A stretch of 64,000 nt of DNA from an uncultured Flavobacteriales bacterium (GCA_943787535.1 CALSMU010000011.1:62001-126000), one strand, 5' to 3'. Positions 35,110 through 44,635 are shown, counted from the stretch's first letter. The notes: generated by a model not told the origin, from the letters alone. Translations and numbers: made by a program.

Positions 35110-36552
35110 TTAATTAGTTTTTACTGTAAGTCCTAATTCTCGTCCTTTAACAAGCATAAAGTTATATGCTGCTTCGTAATCATTTTCAATTTCTCCCTCT
35201 AAAATAGCCTCTTTTATAGCATCTTTTATGTCTCCAATGTACTTACAAGGTTTTAAGTTAAAAGTCTCTATAATAACTTCTCCCGAAACGGGTGGTTGCC
35301 AATTTCGTATTTTATCTCTTTGTTCGACTTGTTTAATTTTAATTTCAACCTCTGTAAATCGCTCTAAATATTTTTTAACCTTAGCCTCATTTTTTGATGT
35401 GATATCGGCTCTACAGAGCTTCATTAGCGCCTCTAAGTCTTGATTGGCATCAAAAAGTAAGCGTCTTAAAGCACTATCTGTAACAATTTCTTTCGTAAGT
35501 GCAATTGGGCGTAAATGAAGTTGAACCATTTTTTGTACAAACTTCATTTTATGATCTAAAGGTAACTTCATCCTTTTGAAAATTATAGGAACCATTCTTG
35601 CTCCTTTATCTTCATGACCATGAAAAGTCCATCCTGCTTTTGGATGAAACCGTTTCGTAGCAGGTTTTGCAATATCGTGCAGAATAGCAGCCCATCTCAA
35701 CCATAAATCATTCGTATTGGGCAATATGTTTTCCAAAACTTCTAAAGTATGGTAGAAATTATCTTTATGCGTCTTACCATTTTTATTTTCAATTCCCTGT
35801 AAATCAGCCATTTCTGGAAAAATAATCTGTAAGATACCTGATGAGAATAATGATTTGAACCCGATGGAAGGATAATTTGAAAGAATAATTTTATTCATTT
35901 CATTCGTAATTCTTTCTTGGGTAATAATTTTGATTCTATCCTTGTTAATTTTAAGAGCTTTAAAAACTTCTGGATCGATAGTAAAATTTAATTGCGAAGC
36001 AAAACGCACTGCACGCATCATTCTTAATGGATCATCCGAAAAAGTAACGTTAGGACTAAGTGGTGTTTTAATAATTTTTTTTTTCAAATCATCAATCCCT
36101 CCAAATGGATCGATTAAATCTCCATAATTATCTTTGTTCAAGCTTATCGCCATTGCATTAATGGTAAAATCCCTTCTTTTTTGATCATCTTCTAAAGTTC
36201 CGTCCTCTACAATTGGATTTCTCGATTGTTGATTGTAAGACTCTTTTCTGGCGCCAACGAATTCCAAATCCAAGCCTTTGTGGTGAATCATGGCAGTTCC
36301 GTAGGTTTTAAAATAAGAAACTTTTGTTGCACCCAGCCTATTGGCGACGAACTCTGCTAATGCAATACCGGATCCGGCTATCACAAAATCAATGTCTTTA
36401 CTCGGTCTTTCCAGAATTATATCACGAACATAACCACCAATTACAAAAACAGGTTTACCTAATTCCTCTCCGCATTCAGACACAGTTCGAAAGACTTTGT
36501 CATGAATTGCGCTTTGAATTTTCTGTTTATTTTCTGATGATATTGAGTTCAC
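35110..36552 (-). CDS. cca: CCA-adding tRNA nucleotidyltransferase with HD domain
   Basis: 480 aa. The class II nucleotidyltransferase head has GGYVRDIILERPSKDIDFVIAG (G-x-x-R-D and D-I-D) at about 39-60 and the RRDFTINAMAI motif. The tRNA-binding region has DPLRMMRAVRFASQLNF. A C-terminal HD phosphohydrolase domain is present (WAAILHDIAKPATKR, TFHGHEDKGARM). It adds or repairs the CCA end of tRNAs; the HD domain may remove 2',3'-cyclic phosphate. It starts with GTG at 36552 inside the 3' end of tsaC (26-bp overlap), so translation is probably coupled. Confidence 0.9.
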   Translation of the reverse strand: MNSISSENKQKIQSAIHDKVFRTVSECGEELGKPVFVIGGYVRDIILERPSKDIDFVIAGSGIALAEFVANRLGATKVSYFKTYGTAMIHHKGLDLEFVGARKESYNQQSRNPIVEDGTLEDDQKRRDFTINAMAISLNKDNYGDLIDPFGGIDDLKKKIIKTPLSPNVTFSDDPLRMMRAVRFASQLNFTIDPEVFKALKINKDRIKIITQERITNEMNKIILSNYPSIGFKSLFSSGILQIIFPEMADLQGIENKNGKTHKDNFYHTLEVLENILPNTNDLWLRWAAILHDIAKPATKRFHPKAGWTFHGHEDKGARMVPIIFKRMKLPLDHKMKFVQKMVQLHLRPIALTKEIVTDSALRRLLFDANQDLEALMKLCRADITSKNEAKVKKYLERFTEVEIKIKQVEQRDKIRNWQPPVSGEVIIETFNLKPCKYIGDIKDAIKEAILEGEIENDYEAAYNFMLVKGRELGLTVKTN

Positions 36553-37087
36553 CCTTTAGACCTATTTTAATTATTGTAGATGGTTCGTTGTTTTTTTCAA
36601 AAGCGTGCAAATTTACTACATGGTCTACTGCTTTCAAAATTTCAGGAGCAATGTCTTTAAAATCTTTTGGAGCTGCATCCCCAGCCATATTTGCAGAGGT
36701 TGAAACAATTGGGCTTTTAAACCGCTGTATTAATTTCCGGCAGAAATCATCTTTTGTAATCCTTATGGCAATTGATCCATCGGAAGCTACTATGTTTTTT
36801 GGTAAATTGATGGCCTCGGGATAAATAACAGTGGTAGGTTTTGTTGCATAATCCAAGATGTCCCAAACAACTTCAGGTACTTCCCTTACAAAACGATTCA
36901 ATTTTCGGTCATCATCCAAAAGAATTATCAATGATTTAGAATGTATTCTTTTCTTTATTTCGTAAATTTTTTGAATGGCAACTTCATTCTCAGCATCACA
37001 ACCCAGTCCCCAAATAGTATCAGTAGGATAAAGAATAATTCCCCCATTTTCTAGAACGGTTACAACTTTATTGATCTCTTCTTGCAT
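36527..37087 (-). CDS. tsaC: L-threonylcarbamoyladenylate synthase (TsaC/Sua5/YciO family)
   Basis: Makes threonylcarbamoyl-AMP from threonine, bicarbonate and ATP for the t6A modification of ANN-decoding tRNAs. About 186 aa: GGIILYPTDTIWGLGCDAEN (dinucleotide-like loop), KIYEIKKRIHSKSLIILL, TVIYP, and SIAIRITKDDFCRKLIQRFKSPIVSTSANMAGDAAPKDF, the family signature. The length fits single-domain TsaC/YciO, without the Sua5 C-terminal domain. ATG 37087 is chosen over GTG 37093 because the GTG overlaps a -7 promoter box (37093-37100). The message may be leaderless. First gene of an operon with cca and the pRiA4b-type gene. Confidence 0.88.
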   Translation of the reverse strand: MQEEINKVVTVLENGGIILYPTDTIWGLGCDAENEVAIQKIYEIKKRIHSKSLIILLDDDRKLNRFVREVPEVVWDILDYATKPTTVIYPEAINLPKNIVASDGSIAIRITKDDFCRKLIQRFKSPIVSTSANMAGDAAPKDFKDIAPEILKAVDHVVNLHAFEKNNEPSTIIKIGLKGELNIIRK

Positions 37088-37092
37088 TGGCA

Positions 37093-37100
37093 CAAATTTA
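37093..37100 (-). promoter_or_regulatory. -7 box (TAAATTTG, minus strand) before tsaC
   Basis: Plus-strand CAAATTTA. Ends five bases before the ATG at 37087, the same spacing as at asnB, so the transcript would start at or next to the ATG. It rules out the upstream GTG at 37093. Confidence 0.5.
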
Positions 37101-37198
37101 CTATGTTATTGCTTAAATCTGCTAATAAAACTTAAATTTACCTTATCAAATTCCTTGAAAAGCTAATGAGCTACATGGATATTTCTTAACTTAGTTGT

Positions 37199-37801
37199 GT
37201 GAATATTAATCATCTTATCATATTTGTAAAAAACCCTGAACTAGGCAAGGTGAAAACGCGATTAGCTAAAACAATTGGAGATGAAAAAGCTTTGTATATT
37301 TACAAGTTGTTGTTAGAACAAACTTTTCAGGTCACATTACCTGTATTGGCTGAAAAGAAGTTGTACTATTCAGAATTTGTTCAAAATATGGATCAATTTA
37401 ATGATTTGGTTTATGAAAAGCATATTCAGAGTGGAGATGGTTTGGGTGATAAAATGTACAATGCTATCAAACATAGCTTTGCTGAATGGGCAGATAAAGT
37501 TGTTTTAATAGGAAGTGATTGTTTTGAGTTAAATTCCGGAATAATCGAAGAGGCGTTTAAAGCACTTGAGGAATGTGACTACGTTTTGGGACCCGCCAAA
37601 GATGGAGGTTATTATTTAATTGGTATGAAGGAACTTAATTTAGAAATATTTCAAAACAAGGAATGGAGTTCCGAAAATGTGTTTTTAGATACTTTGCTGG
37701 ATATTAAAAATCAAGAGAAATCACATTATCTATTGCCTACTCTTTCTGATGTTGACGCGGAAGAGGATTTAGGAGATCTAAGAGGATATATTGAAGAATG
37801 A
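37199..37801 (+). CDS. DUF2064 / TIGR04282-type glycosyltransferase
   Basis: 200 aa with a GT-A-like nucleotidyl/glycosyl-transferase fold. LIIFVKNPELGKVKTRLAKTIG at the N-terminus, VLIGSDCFEL (the G-x-D-x-P-like metal motif, here GSDCF) and ECDYVLGPAKDGGYYLIGM are the family landmarks. TIGR04282 members are linked with arsenosugar synthesis; the broader DUF2064 family is less well defined. No arsenic methyltransferase or radical-SAM partner is in this window. It starts at GTG 37199 and lies 39 bp before the purine nucleoside phosphorylase gene, probably in one operon. Confidence 0.85.
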   Translation: MNINHLIIFVKNPELGKVKTRLAKTIGDEKALYIYKLLLEQTFQVTLPVLAEKKLYYSEFVQNMDQFNDLVYEKHIQSGDGLGDKMYNAIKHSFAEWADKVVLIGSDCFELNSGIIEEAFKALEECDYVLGPAKDGGYYLIGMKELNLEIFQNKEWSSENVFLDTLLDIKNQEKSHYLLPTLSDVDAEEDLGDLRGYIEE

Positions 37802-37840
37802 GTCCATAAGCTGAATTAGTTTCCAGCGAAAAAAATAAGA

Positions 37841-38656
37841 ATGAATTTAGAACAGATTGCTGAATCGGTAAGATTTTTAATAGAAAAAGGAATCACTGCC
37901 CCTAAAATAGGAGTTGTTTTAGGAACTGGGTTAGGGAACTTAGCAAAAGAGATAAGGGTTGAATTAGAGATACCTTACGAGCAAATTCCAAATTTCCCAT
38001 TATCAACAGTTGAGTCACATTCAGGTAAGTTATTGTATGGATTTTTAGGAGGTAAAAAAGTACTTGCTATGCAGGGTCGTTTTCATGCTTATGAGGGTTA
38101 CACAATGGAAGAGATTGTCTTTCCTATTCGCGTATTAAAACAATTGGGAATAGAAGTGTTATTAATATCCAATGCATCTGGCGCGATGAACCTTGAATTC
38201 AAAAAAGGAGAATTGATGTTAATTACAGATCATATCAATAAATTTCCTTTCAATCCTTTGTTAGGAAAAAATGAAAACGACTTAGGTACTCGGTTTCCGG
38301 ATATGCATGAAGCTTATTCAATTGATTTAGGTAATAAATTGGATGCTATAGCTAAGAGAGAAGGCATTGTTTTAAACAGAGGGGTATATATCTCAGCTGA
38401 AGGACCAATGTTAGAAACACCCGCTGAGTATAGAATGCTCAGGATATTAGGAGGAGATGCTGTTGGTATGAGCACTATTCCTGAGGTTATTGCTGCTAGA
38501 CATATGGGATTGAAATGTTGTGCTGTTTCTGTGTTAACGGATGAATGTGACCCTGAGAACTTGAAGCCAGTAAAAATAGAGGATATTATTGCGGTGGCAG
38601 GAAAAGCAGAAAAGCATTTGACGAAGCTTTTTCTTGGTTTGATTGAAGAGATTTAA
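37841..38656 (+). CDS. punA: Purine-nucleoside phosphorylase (trimeric type)
   Basis: Cleaves purine nucleosides with phosphate to the base and ribose-1-phosphate. 271 aa with KIGVVLGTGLGNLAKEI (phosphate loop), ESHSGKLLYGFLGGKKVLAMQGRFHAYEGY, LLISNASGAMNLEFKKGELMLITDHIN, EGPMLETPAEYRMLRILGGDAVGMSTIPEVIAARHMGLK, and the late C.VSVLTDE motif. These are the full set of the low-molecular-mass PNP family. It is downstream of the DUF2064 transferase in the same direction; the following small secreted protein begins 13 bp after its stop. Confidence 0.93.
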   Translation: MNLEQIAESVRFLIEKGITAPKIGVVLGTGLGNLAKEIRVELEIPYEQIPNFPLSTVESHSGKLLYGFLGGKKVLAMQGRFHAYEGYTMEEIVFPIRVLKQLGIEVLLISNASGAMNLEFKKGELMLITDHINKFPFNPLLGKNENDLGTRFPDMHEAYSIDLGNKLDAIAKREGIVLNRGVYISAEGPMLETPAEYRMLRILGGDAVGMSTIPEVIAARHMGLKCCAVSVLTDECDPENLKPVKIEDIIAVAGKAEKHLTKLFLGLIEEI

Positions 38657-38669
38657 GAATATTGTAAAT

Positions 38670-39014
38670 ATGAAACGAATATTGTTTGTTATTTGTCTAT
38701 TAATTCCGGTAGTATTTTTTAGTCAAAAGGACTCAATTCCAAATTCAATTGAAACTTCTGGACATTTTGAGTTTTCAATCGACTCAATAAATAAAGGAGC
38801 AAATATTAATTTTGAATTTATTACAGAATTCAATAAGCACGTTAGCTTAAAACTTTATTCATTAGAAGGTGTGCTGATTAGTACAACATTAATAGATGTG
38901 TTCTCTGATAGAGGAGTAGCAATAGCAACGCGAAGTTTTGAAGAGGGAACTTACTTTATGTGTTTAAAATTGAAAACCAAGACTTTGATTAAAAAAGTAA
39001 CAATAAGATCCTAA
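38670..39014 (+). CDS. Small secreted protein resembling a lone T9SS type A sorting domain
   Basis: 114 aa: a signal peptide (MKRILFVICLLIPVVFFSQ) followed by only about 95 residues that look like a T9SS type A sorting domain. HVSLKLYSLEGVLISTTLI and RSFEEGTYFMCLKLKTKTLIKKVTI correspond to the usual K-I-Y-D-x-x-G, L-x-x-G-x-Y and K-K-x-x-x motifs. There is no room for a cargo domain. ATG 38670 is preferred over 38643, which lies inside the PNP gene and precedes the signal. It follows PNP in the same direction and shares stop bases (CTAA, 39011-39014) with the convergent DUF1684 gene. Function unknown. Confidence 0.65.
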   Translation: MKRILFVICLLIPVVFFSQKDSIPNSIETSGHFEFSIDSINKGANINFEFITEFNKHVSLKLYSLEGVLISTTLIDVFSDRGVAIATRSFEEGTYFMCLKLKTKTLIKKVTIRS

Positions 39015-39598
39015 TTTTTGTATTTTTTTTCTCCTGCTTCAATCCTAAGGTCTAAAAAATTTTCTTTGGGAGGAATTGGACAATTATACCCGGTTGTGTA
39101 ATGGCAATAGGGGTTAAAACAATAGTTGAAGTCTAAGTTAAATACATCTGAATGGGGTATTGTAGCCTCAATATATCTTCCGCCTCCATAAGTTTCTTTT
39201 CCATTTGTTAAATCTGTAAAAGGAATAAAAATGTAATTTTGATAAAGAGGATTTGTCATCAGCTTTAAATTTTGATAAATAGGAAGAACGCAATCGCTAC
39301 TATCTAAACTAAAATATAGCTTACCGTACATACGAAATTTTTTCAATTTTCCAGAAGAAGTTGACATGTCGAATGCTGGACCAAGTACTTTTACAAACTT
39401 TGCTTGAATATTAAATTTTGGATTTGGGGTAAAATAATTCAAACTATCAAAATTGTTAATGTCTTTATGAAAAGGCGATGTTAATGAGTCTTTGTATTCA
39501 GTGTTTTTCTTTTTTCTGTGCTCTAATACCTTTTCGATGTACTGATTTTGAGAGTGGGTGATGAATGGAAGAAATAAAAGTAGTAAGGCTAATTTCAT
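39011..39598 (-). CDS. DUF1684 protein, secreted
   Basis: 195 aa with a signal peptide (MKLALLLLFLPFITHSQ). The central domain has RMYGKLYFSLDSSDCVLPIYQN, YIFIPFTDLTNGKETYGGGRYIEA and the strongly conserved end FNYCFNPYCHYTTGYNCPIPPKENFLDLRIEAGEKKY, which is the DUF1684 signature. The biochemical function is not established. Three cysteines in NYCFNPYCHY..CPIPP are conserved positions. It lies 11 bp downstream of kdsB on the minus strand, so it is the end of the kdsB transcript, but need not share its function. Confidence 0.85.
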   Translation of the reverse strand: MKLALLLLFLPFITHSQNQYIEKVLEHRKKKNTEYKDSLTSPFHKDINNFDSLNYFTPNPKFNIQAKFVKVLGPAFDMSTSSGKLKKFRMYGKLYFSLDSSDCVLPIYQNLKLMTNPLYQNYIFIPFTDLTNGKETYGGGRYIEATIPHSDVFNLDFNYCFNPYCHYTTGYNCPIPPKENFLDLRIEAGEKKYKN

Positions 39599-39609
39599 AT
39601 AACTTTGGC

Positions 39610-40377
39610 TTAATCAAATTTAATGCCTCTTTTTTGAATTATCTCAATGACTTCATCCAAATCTTCTTGAGTGTCTACAGATATAGCCTGATGGGTAGTA
39701 TGAGCTACTTTTATTTTGCCTCCATTTTCTAGCCAGCGCAACTGTTCTAAAGATTCTGCTTTTTCCAAACTTGTTTGCTTCATTGAAGCAAATTGCTTAA
39801 TTGCTTTGGGAGTAAAGCCATACATTCCAATATGTTTATAATAAGCATGGTGTTCTGTCCAATCCTCTTTTTGTATGCCTCTAACATGCGGTATTACTGC
39901 TCTACTAAAATATAAGGCGTAATCATTTTTGTCGATTACAACCCAAATATCACTTGTAGATAAAAGTTCCTTTTTATCATGGACAGGTCTTATCAGTGTT
40001 GCCATTTCAGTTGAAGGGTCTTTAAAACAATTTGCTAATTTTGTTAGAATATCGGGTTCCAGCAAAGGCTCATCTCCTTGGATATTTAGCACAGCATTAA
40101 AATCAATATTTAAATTCTTTTGAAGGATTTTGTATGCTTCAACACATCTATTTGTTCCTGTGGTGTGCGCTGCGGAAGTCATTACCACATTTCCACCAAA
40201 CCCATTCACTTCTGCCTCTATTCGAGAATCATCCGTTGCAACATAAACGTGTTCTAAAGCTTGTGTTGCTTGTTCATAGACGCGTTGAATCATTGTTTTT
40301 CCACAAATATTTTTCAAGGGTTTACCTTCCAATCGAGTGGAAGCAAATCTAGCTGGTATGATACCAAGTGTTTTCAT
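39610..40377 (-). CDS. kdsB: 3-deoxy-manno-octulosonate cytidylyltransferase
   Basis: Activates KDO as CMP-KDO for lipopolysaccharide inner-core synthesis; cytoplasmic. 255 aa with IIPARFASTRLEGKPLKNICGKTMIQRVYEQA, VATDDSRIEAEV, VMTSAAHTTGTNRCVEA, LNIQGDEPLL and the later YALYFSRAVIPHVR plus YKHIGMYGFTPKAIKQFA, the complete KdsB pattern. It shows that the organism makes KDO-containing lipopolysaccharide. Its ATG shares one base with the stop of the upstream small WL-repeat gene (40377), which itself starts 2 bp after mutB, so kdsB is transcribed with mutB. Confidence 0.94.
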   Translation of the reverse strand: MKTLGIIPARFASTRLEGKPLKNICGKTMIQRVYEQATQALEHVYVATDDSRIEAEVNGFGGNVVMTSAAHTTGTNRCVEAYKILQKNLNIDFNAVLNIQGDEPLLEPDILTKLANCFKDPSTEMATLIRPVHDKKELLSTSDIWVVIDKNDYALYFSRAVIPHVRGIQKEDWTEHHAYYKHIGMYGFTPKAIKQFASMKQTSLEKAESLEQLRWLENGGKIKVAHTTHQAISVDTQEDLDEVIEIIQKRGIKFD

Positions 40378-40841
40378 TAAATATTTAAAGTGTGTGGGTC
40401 ATTATTCCGCATTTCAATATGGTTTTTTACTTCAGCCATCTTAAAAGCTAAGGTAGCATAAATCATATCATATTCTCTCAACCATTTCTTAGCACCAGGA
40501 TGGTTGTCAATAGCTAATCCCATATATTTTAATAAATCAAAATCAAATTCAGTTAACCATTTTATAGCTATTTCGTCTCCTTCACCAGCAGAAATCATTG
40601 CCAATAAATGAGGATAACCGTTATTCATTAGCCAGTCTTTTCCCTTTACATCGTTTTTTAGTGCATGACAGAAAATACCTAGCTCAGGATAACCATTTTT
40701 CATTAACCAATCCAGTATTTTTGAATTTCCAGAAATAGCTTCTCCCCAGGCAATTAATATTTTTGGAGGATAATTAATTGGCTTAATAGAAGCCTTTTCA
40801 GCTTTATTTTTAGATTTCTTATTTTTACTAAACAACCCCAT
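40377..40841 (-). CDS. Small cytoplasmic protein with four WL-type repeats, function unknown
   Basis: 154 aa with a very basic N-terminus (KNKKSKNKAEK) and four degenerate repeats of 30-35 residues carrying K-x-WL at the start of each: ILDWLMKNGYPELG, GKDWLMNNGYPHLL, AIKWLTEFDFDLL and AKKWLREYDMIYA. The pattern suggests a helical repeat solenoid. No signal peptide, membrane helix or catalytic motif is seen, and I do not recognise the family. It lies between mutB (2 bp) and kdsB (1-bp overlap), so it is co-expressed with both. Confidence 0.7.
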   Translation of the reverse strand: MGLFSKNKKSKNKAEKASIKPINYPPKILIAWGEAISGNSKILDWLMKNGYPELGIFCHALKNDVKGKDWLMNNGYPHLLAMISAGEGDEIAIKWLTEFDFDLLKYMGLAIDNHPGAKKWLREYDMIYATLAFKMAEVKNHIEMRNNDPHTLNI

Positions 40842-40843
40842 AT

Positions 40844-42973
40844 TTAATTAGCTCCCTTAATCAGAATTTGTAATATATCCTGTGCTGCTTTACTAATTTT
40901 TGTTCCAGGTCCAAAAACAGCTGCAACTCCAGCATTAAATAAAAACTGGTAGTCTTTCTGCGGAATTACACCACCAGCAATTACCATAATGTCCTCCCTG
41001 TTTAGTTTTTCTAACTCCTCTATTACTTGCGGAACAAGTGTTTTGTGTCCAGCGGCTAAAGAGGAAATTCCTAATAAGTGTACATCATTTTCTACAGCTT
41101 GTTTCGCCGCTTCTTCAGGAGTCTGAAACAAAGGTCCAATATCAACATCGAATCCTATGTCTGCAAATGAAGTAGAAACAACTTTTGCGCCCCTATCATG
41201 TCCATCTTGCCCCATCTTTGCAATCATGATGCGGGGTCTACGACCTTCCAGTTTTTCAAATTGATTGCTTAATTCAATTGCTTTTTTAAAGTCGTCATCT
41301 TCCATAGCTTCTGCTGAGTATACTCCTGATATTGAACGAATGGTCGCTTTAAATCTATTAAAATGTTTTTCCATTGCCAAAGAAATTTCTCCCAAAGAAG
41401 CTCTTTCTTTTGCTGCAATGATCGCAAGTTCTAATAAATTTCCTTTACCTGTTTTCGCAGCTTCGGTTATATTCTTTAACGCGTCTTGAACTTTTTTGTT
41501 ATTTCTTTCCAGTTTCATTTTCTCTAAACGAGCAATTTGAGATAGCCTAACTTTTGAATTGTCAACCTCTAGTATTTCGATTTCTTCCTTACTACTTGTC
41601 TGATAAGCATTTACGCCAACTAAAATATCTTTTCCAGAATCTATCCGTGCTTGCTTTCTTGCTGCAGCTTCCTCAATTCTCATTTTAGGAACTCCTGACT
41701 CAATTGCTTTAGCCATTCCTCCTAACTCTTCTACTTCCTGAATTAAACTCCATGCTTTATCCATGATGTCTTTCGTAAGTTTCTCCACATAGTAAGAGCC
41801 AGCCCAAGGATCTATAGCTTTTGTAATGTCGGTCTCATGCTGAATGTACAATTGCGTATTCCTTGCAATTCTTGCTGAAAAATCGGTAGGTAAAGCAATT
41901 GCTTCGTCCAAAGCATTGGTATGCAGAGATTGTGTTCCGCCCAGTGTAGCGGCCATTGCTTCTATACAAGTTCGAGCAACATTATTAAATGGGTCTTGCT
42001 CCGTTAAACTCCATCCACTTGTTTGGCAATGCGTTCTCAAAGCCATTGACTTGTCATTTTTTGGATTAAATTCTTTTACAATTTTTGCCCAAAGTAACCT
42101 TCCTGCCCTTAATTTTGCAATTTCCATAAAGTGATTCATTCCTATTCCCCAAAAAAAGGAGAGTCTTGGAGCAAAAGTGTCTATGTCCAATCCTGATTTT
42201 ATTCCAGCCCGAATGTATTCCATTCCATCAGCTAAGGTGTATGCTAGCTCTATATCTGCAGTAGCTCCTGCTTCTTGTATGTGGTATCCTGAAATACTAA
42301 TCGAATTGTACTTTGGCATATTTTGAGATGTATATTCAAAAATATCCGAAATTATACGCATAGATGGAAGAGGAGGGTAGATGTAAGTATTTCTTACCAT
42401 GAATTCTTTTAAAATATCATTTTGAATAGTTCCTGATAAAAGTTTTTTGTCTACTCCTTGCTCTTCAGCTGCAACAATATAAAAAGCTAAAATGGGAAGG
42501 ACTGCTCCATTCATAGTCATGGAGACTGACATTTTATCCAATGGTATTTGATCAAACAATATCTTCATGTCTAGCACGGAATCTATGGCAACTCCAGCCA
42601 TGCCAACATCTCCAACTACTCTTTCATGGTCAGAATCATAACCTCGATGTGTTGCTAAATCGAAAGCAACAGACAGACCTTTTTGACCTGCTGATAAATT
42701 CCTTCTGTAAAAAGCATTGGATTCTTCAGCAGTGCTAAAACCTGCATACTGCCTTATTGTCCATGGTCGAGAAATATACATGGTAGAGTAGGGACCCCTC
42801 AAAAAAGGAGGTAAACCTGAAACATATTTAAGATGAGTAACCTCAGCTAAATCTGTTTTCGTATAGAGATTTTTAATAGGAATTTGTTCAGGAGAATTCA
42901 CTAAATTTTTGGAAGGTAAAGTTAGTTTTCCCTCTGACGATTCAATATTCACATTTGTAAAATCTTTTCTCAT
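40844..42973 (-). CDS. mutB: Methylmalonyl-CoA mutase, large (catalytic) subunit
   Basis: Interconverts (R)-methylmalonyl-CoA and succinyl-CoA with coenzyme B12, in propionate metabolism. 709 aa. The N-terminal TIM barrel contains [24 protein letters not shown] and [51 protein letters not shown]. The C-terminal cobalamin-binding domain has the D-x-H-x-x-G motif ([11 protein letters not shown], around residue 590) with GISSLAAGH and GGVIPQKDY. Length and domains are standard. The small subunit gene lies 187 bp upstream on the same strand. The gap at 42974-43160 shows only a possible GATATTTG box on the minus strand near 43072. Confidence 0.94.
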   Translation of the reverse strand: MRKDFTNVNIESSEGKLTLPSKNLVNSPEQIPIKNLYTKTDLAEVTHLKYVSGLPPFLRGPYSTMYISRPWTIRQYAGFSTAEESNAFYRRNLSAGQKGLSVAFDLATHRGYDSDHERVVGDVGMAGVAIDSVLDMKILFDQIPLDKMSVSMTMNGAVLPILAFYIVAAEEQGVDKKLLSGTIQNDILKEFMVRNTYIYPPLPSMRIISDIFEYTSQNMPKYNSISISGYHIQEAGATADIELAYTLADGMEYIRAGIKSGLDIDTFAPRLSFFWGIGMNHFMEIAKLRAGRLLWAKIVKEFNPKNDKSMALRTHCQTSGWSLTEQDPFNNVARTCIEAMAATLGGTQSLHTNALDEAIALPTDFSARIARNTQLYIQHETDITKAIDPWAGSYYVEKLTKDIMDKAWSLIQEVEELGGMAKAIESGVPKMRIEEAAARKQARIDSGKDILVGVNAYQTSSKEEIEILEVDNSKVRLSQIARLEKMKLERNNKKVQDALKNITEAAKTGKGNLLELAIIAAKERASLGEISLAMEKHFNRFKATIRSISGVYSAEAMEDDDFKKAIELSNQFEKLEGRRPRIMIAKMGQDGHDRGAKVVSTSFADIGFDVDIGPLFQTPEEAAKQAVENDVHLLGISSLAAGHKTLVPQVIEELEKLNREDIMVIAGGVIPQKDYQFLFNAGVAAVFGPGTKISKAAQDILQILIKGAN

Positions 42974-43160
42974 TCTATTTCTTTGTTTTGCCAGTTAACC
43001 CGAAATGTTTGTCTGTTAATTTAAGTTTCCTCTAAAAGAATTTTTTTTATGGTTGCATATTAAGAGAACCGCAAATATCCTATTTGATACACTTATAGAA
43101 GTGAAAGAATAACATTTATATTTGATAATATTATAAAAGTGTTTGAATATGTCAAGATAC

Positions 43161-44534
43161 TTATTCATAAATAGCACTTAATCTCATTTGAGGAATGGGT
43201 TCAATGCTTACGATATCTGGGCTATGGCGCAATTCTCTATCTCCGGGATAGTCGTCATTTTGATTGATAAACTTATTGACTCCAATCATAGTTCGTTTAT
43301 CCTCTTTTAAATCATTCACCTTTTTTTCTAGTTCTCTTTTGATTTGACTCTGAATATCTCCATTTTTTAATGCAGTAATAAACCCTCCTGTTTTTTCAAT
43401 AGAAAGAAACATATCCCAAGATTTTTTCTTTATGATGCTAATCAATTTTTCAACATAGTAAGAACCTTTCGAGGTGTCTTTGACTTGATTTAAGTTGCTT
43501 TCTTCTTGAAGGAGTAGTTGGATGTTTTTTGAGATTCGTAGACCAAAATCATTGTTGTCCGAAGTATTGTAGTTAAATGGTAGAATTGATAATGAGTGAC
43601 AGCCCCCAAGAACGGCACTCATAGCAGAAGTAGTGGCTCTTAAAAGATTATTATACATATCTTTATTAGAATAGTATAGATTTGCATTAATAGCATGAAT
43701 TCTAGTTTCAATATCTTTTATAGAGGTATATTCAGAGATTATAGTTGACCAAAGAGACCTAAAGGCTCTCAATTTGGCAATTTCAATAAAGTACGATGTG
43801 CTAATACCAAAAATAAATTCTGTTTTTTGAATTATCTTTTCCAAAAGAATAAGGTCATCTTTAAACAAGTCTAAATACTCATTAGCATGCGCTAAAGCAA
43901 ATGCTATTTGGGTATCTACATTTGCTCCTCCATTGCAATATGTTACTGCATTAATAGTTAGAATAGAGAAAGTATTGAAATTACTTGCAGCTAAAAGCAC
44001 TTCGGAAATTTCGGATAAATCTTTGTTTTGATCTTGTAGCCAGTTTCCGGATAATGCAACATTCCCAATAGGATCGTAGATAAAGCCACCCTTAAGATTA
44101 TAGGTGTCAATGTTTTTCTTAGTACAATATTGATGAAAAATATCAATAGTAGTTTTCGGTTCATTTGTATTGATATCAATATAAACGTGAATGATATCAA
44201 GCATAACTTCATTAAAAATGGTGTTAATATTTTTAGATGATAAATTATATATCTCTATAGAATTAACTCCTCCCTTTAAAGCTGATAAAATTTCTTCATT
44301 TGCACCATTTACCGAGGCATCAAATCGTTGTCTAATATTCCAACTGTTGCTTTCTTTTTGTCGGAAGAAGTCTGAAGTTACTTCTTCAGACTTGAAAATG
44401 ACTGGATTTATTGCCCCAATTTCAGATTTCCAGTGCAAAGATTCTATTGTTTTTCCTTTTAAATCAGAAGCGATTTTATTCAACCATTCGGTATCAGTAT
44501 TAGGGCCAAAAACACTTAGTAAATCCTTTGTCAT
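43161..44534 (-). CDS. mutA: Methylmalonyl-CoA mutase, small subunit
   Basis: 457 aa, homologous to the barrel of the large subunit but without its cobalamin domain: no D-x-H-x-x-G appears and the protein ends after the region equivalent to MRLSAIYE. Recognisable pieces are WNIRQRFDASVNGANEEILSAL (aligned with PWTIRQY), YCNGGANVDTQIAFALAHANEYL, ATTSAMSAVLGGCHSLSILPFN and [22 protein letters not shown]. The small subunit lacks catalytic activity and stabilises the dimer. The order mutA-mutB on the minus strand is usual, but the 187-bp gap between them is wider than the near-zero spacing typical here. Confidence 0.9.
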   Translation of the reverse strand: MTKDLLSVFGPNTDTEWLNKIASDLKGKTIESLHWKSEIGAINPVIFKSEEVTSDFFRQKESNSWNIRQRFDASVNGANEEILSALKGGVNSIEIYNLSSKNINTIFNEVMLDIIHVYIDINTNEPKTTIDIFHQYCTKKNIDTYNLKGGFIYDPIGNVALSGNWLQDQNKDLSEISEVLLAASNFNTFSILTINAVTYCNGGANVDTQIAFALAHANEYLDLFKDDLILLEKIIQKTEFIFGISTSYFIEIAKLRAFRSLWSTIISEYTSIKDIETRIHAINANLYYSNKDMYNNLLRATTSAMSAVLGGCHSLSILPFNYNTSDNNDFGLRISKNIQLLLQEESNLNQVKDTSKGSYYVEKLISIIKKKSWDMFLSIEKTGGFITALKNGDIQSQIKRELEKKVNDLKEDKRTMIGVNKFINQNDDYPGDRELRHSPDIVSIEPIPQMRLSAIYE

Positions 44535-44635
44535 AATAGGTTTTTATAAGTTGCTAAAATACGAAAAGCTGAGAAATTAAAGCGGATAAAAAGGGGGTTT
44601 ATTCAAAAAGTACAATAGCTAGAAATGTAAAAAAA

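Noticed and set aside
36324-36824. 166-codon open frame on the plus strand
   Set aside because: Antisense across the cca-tsaC junction; both sense genes are unambiguous.
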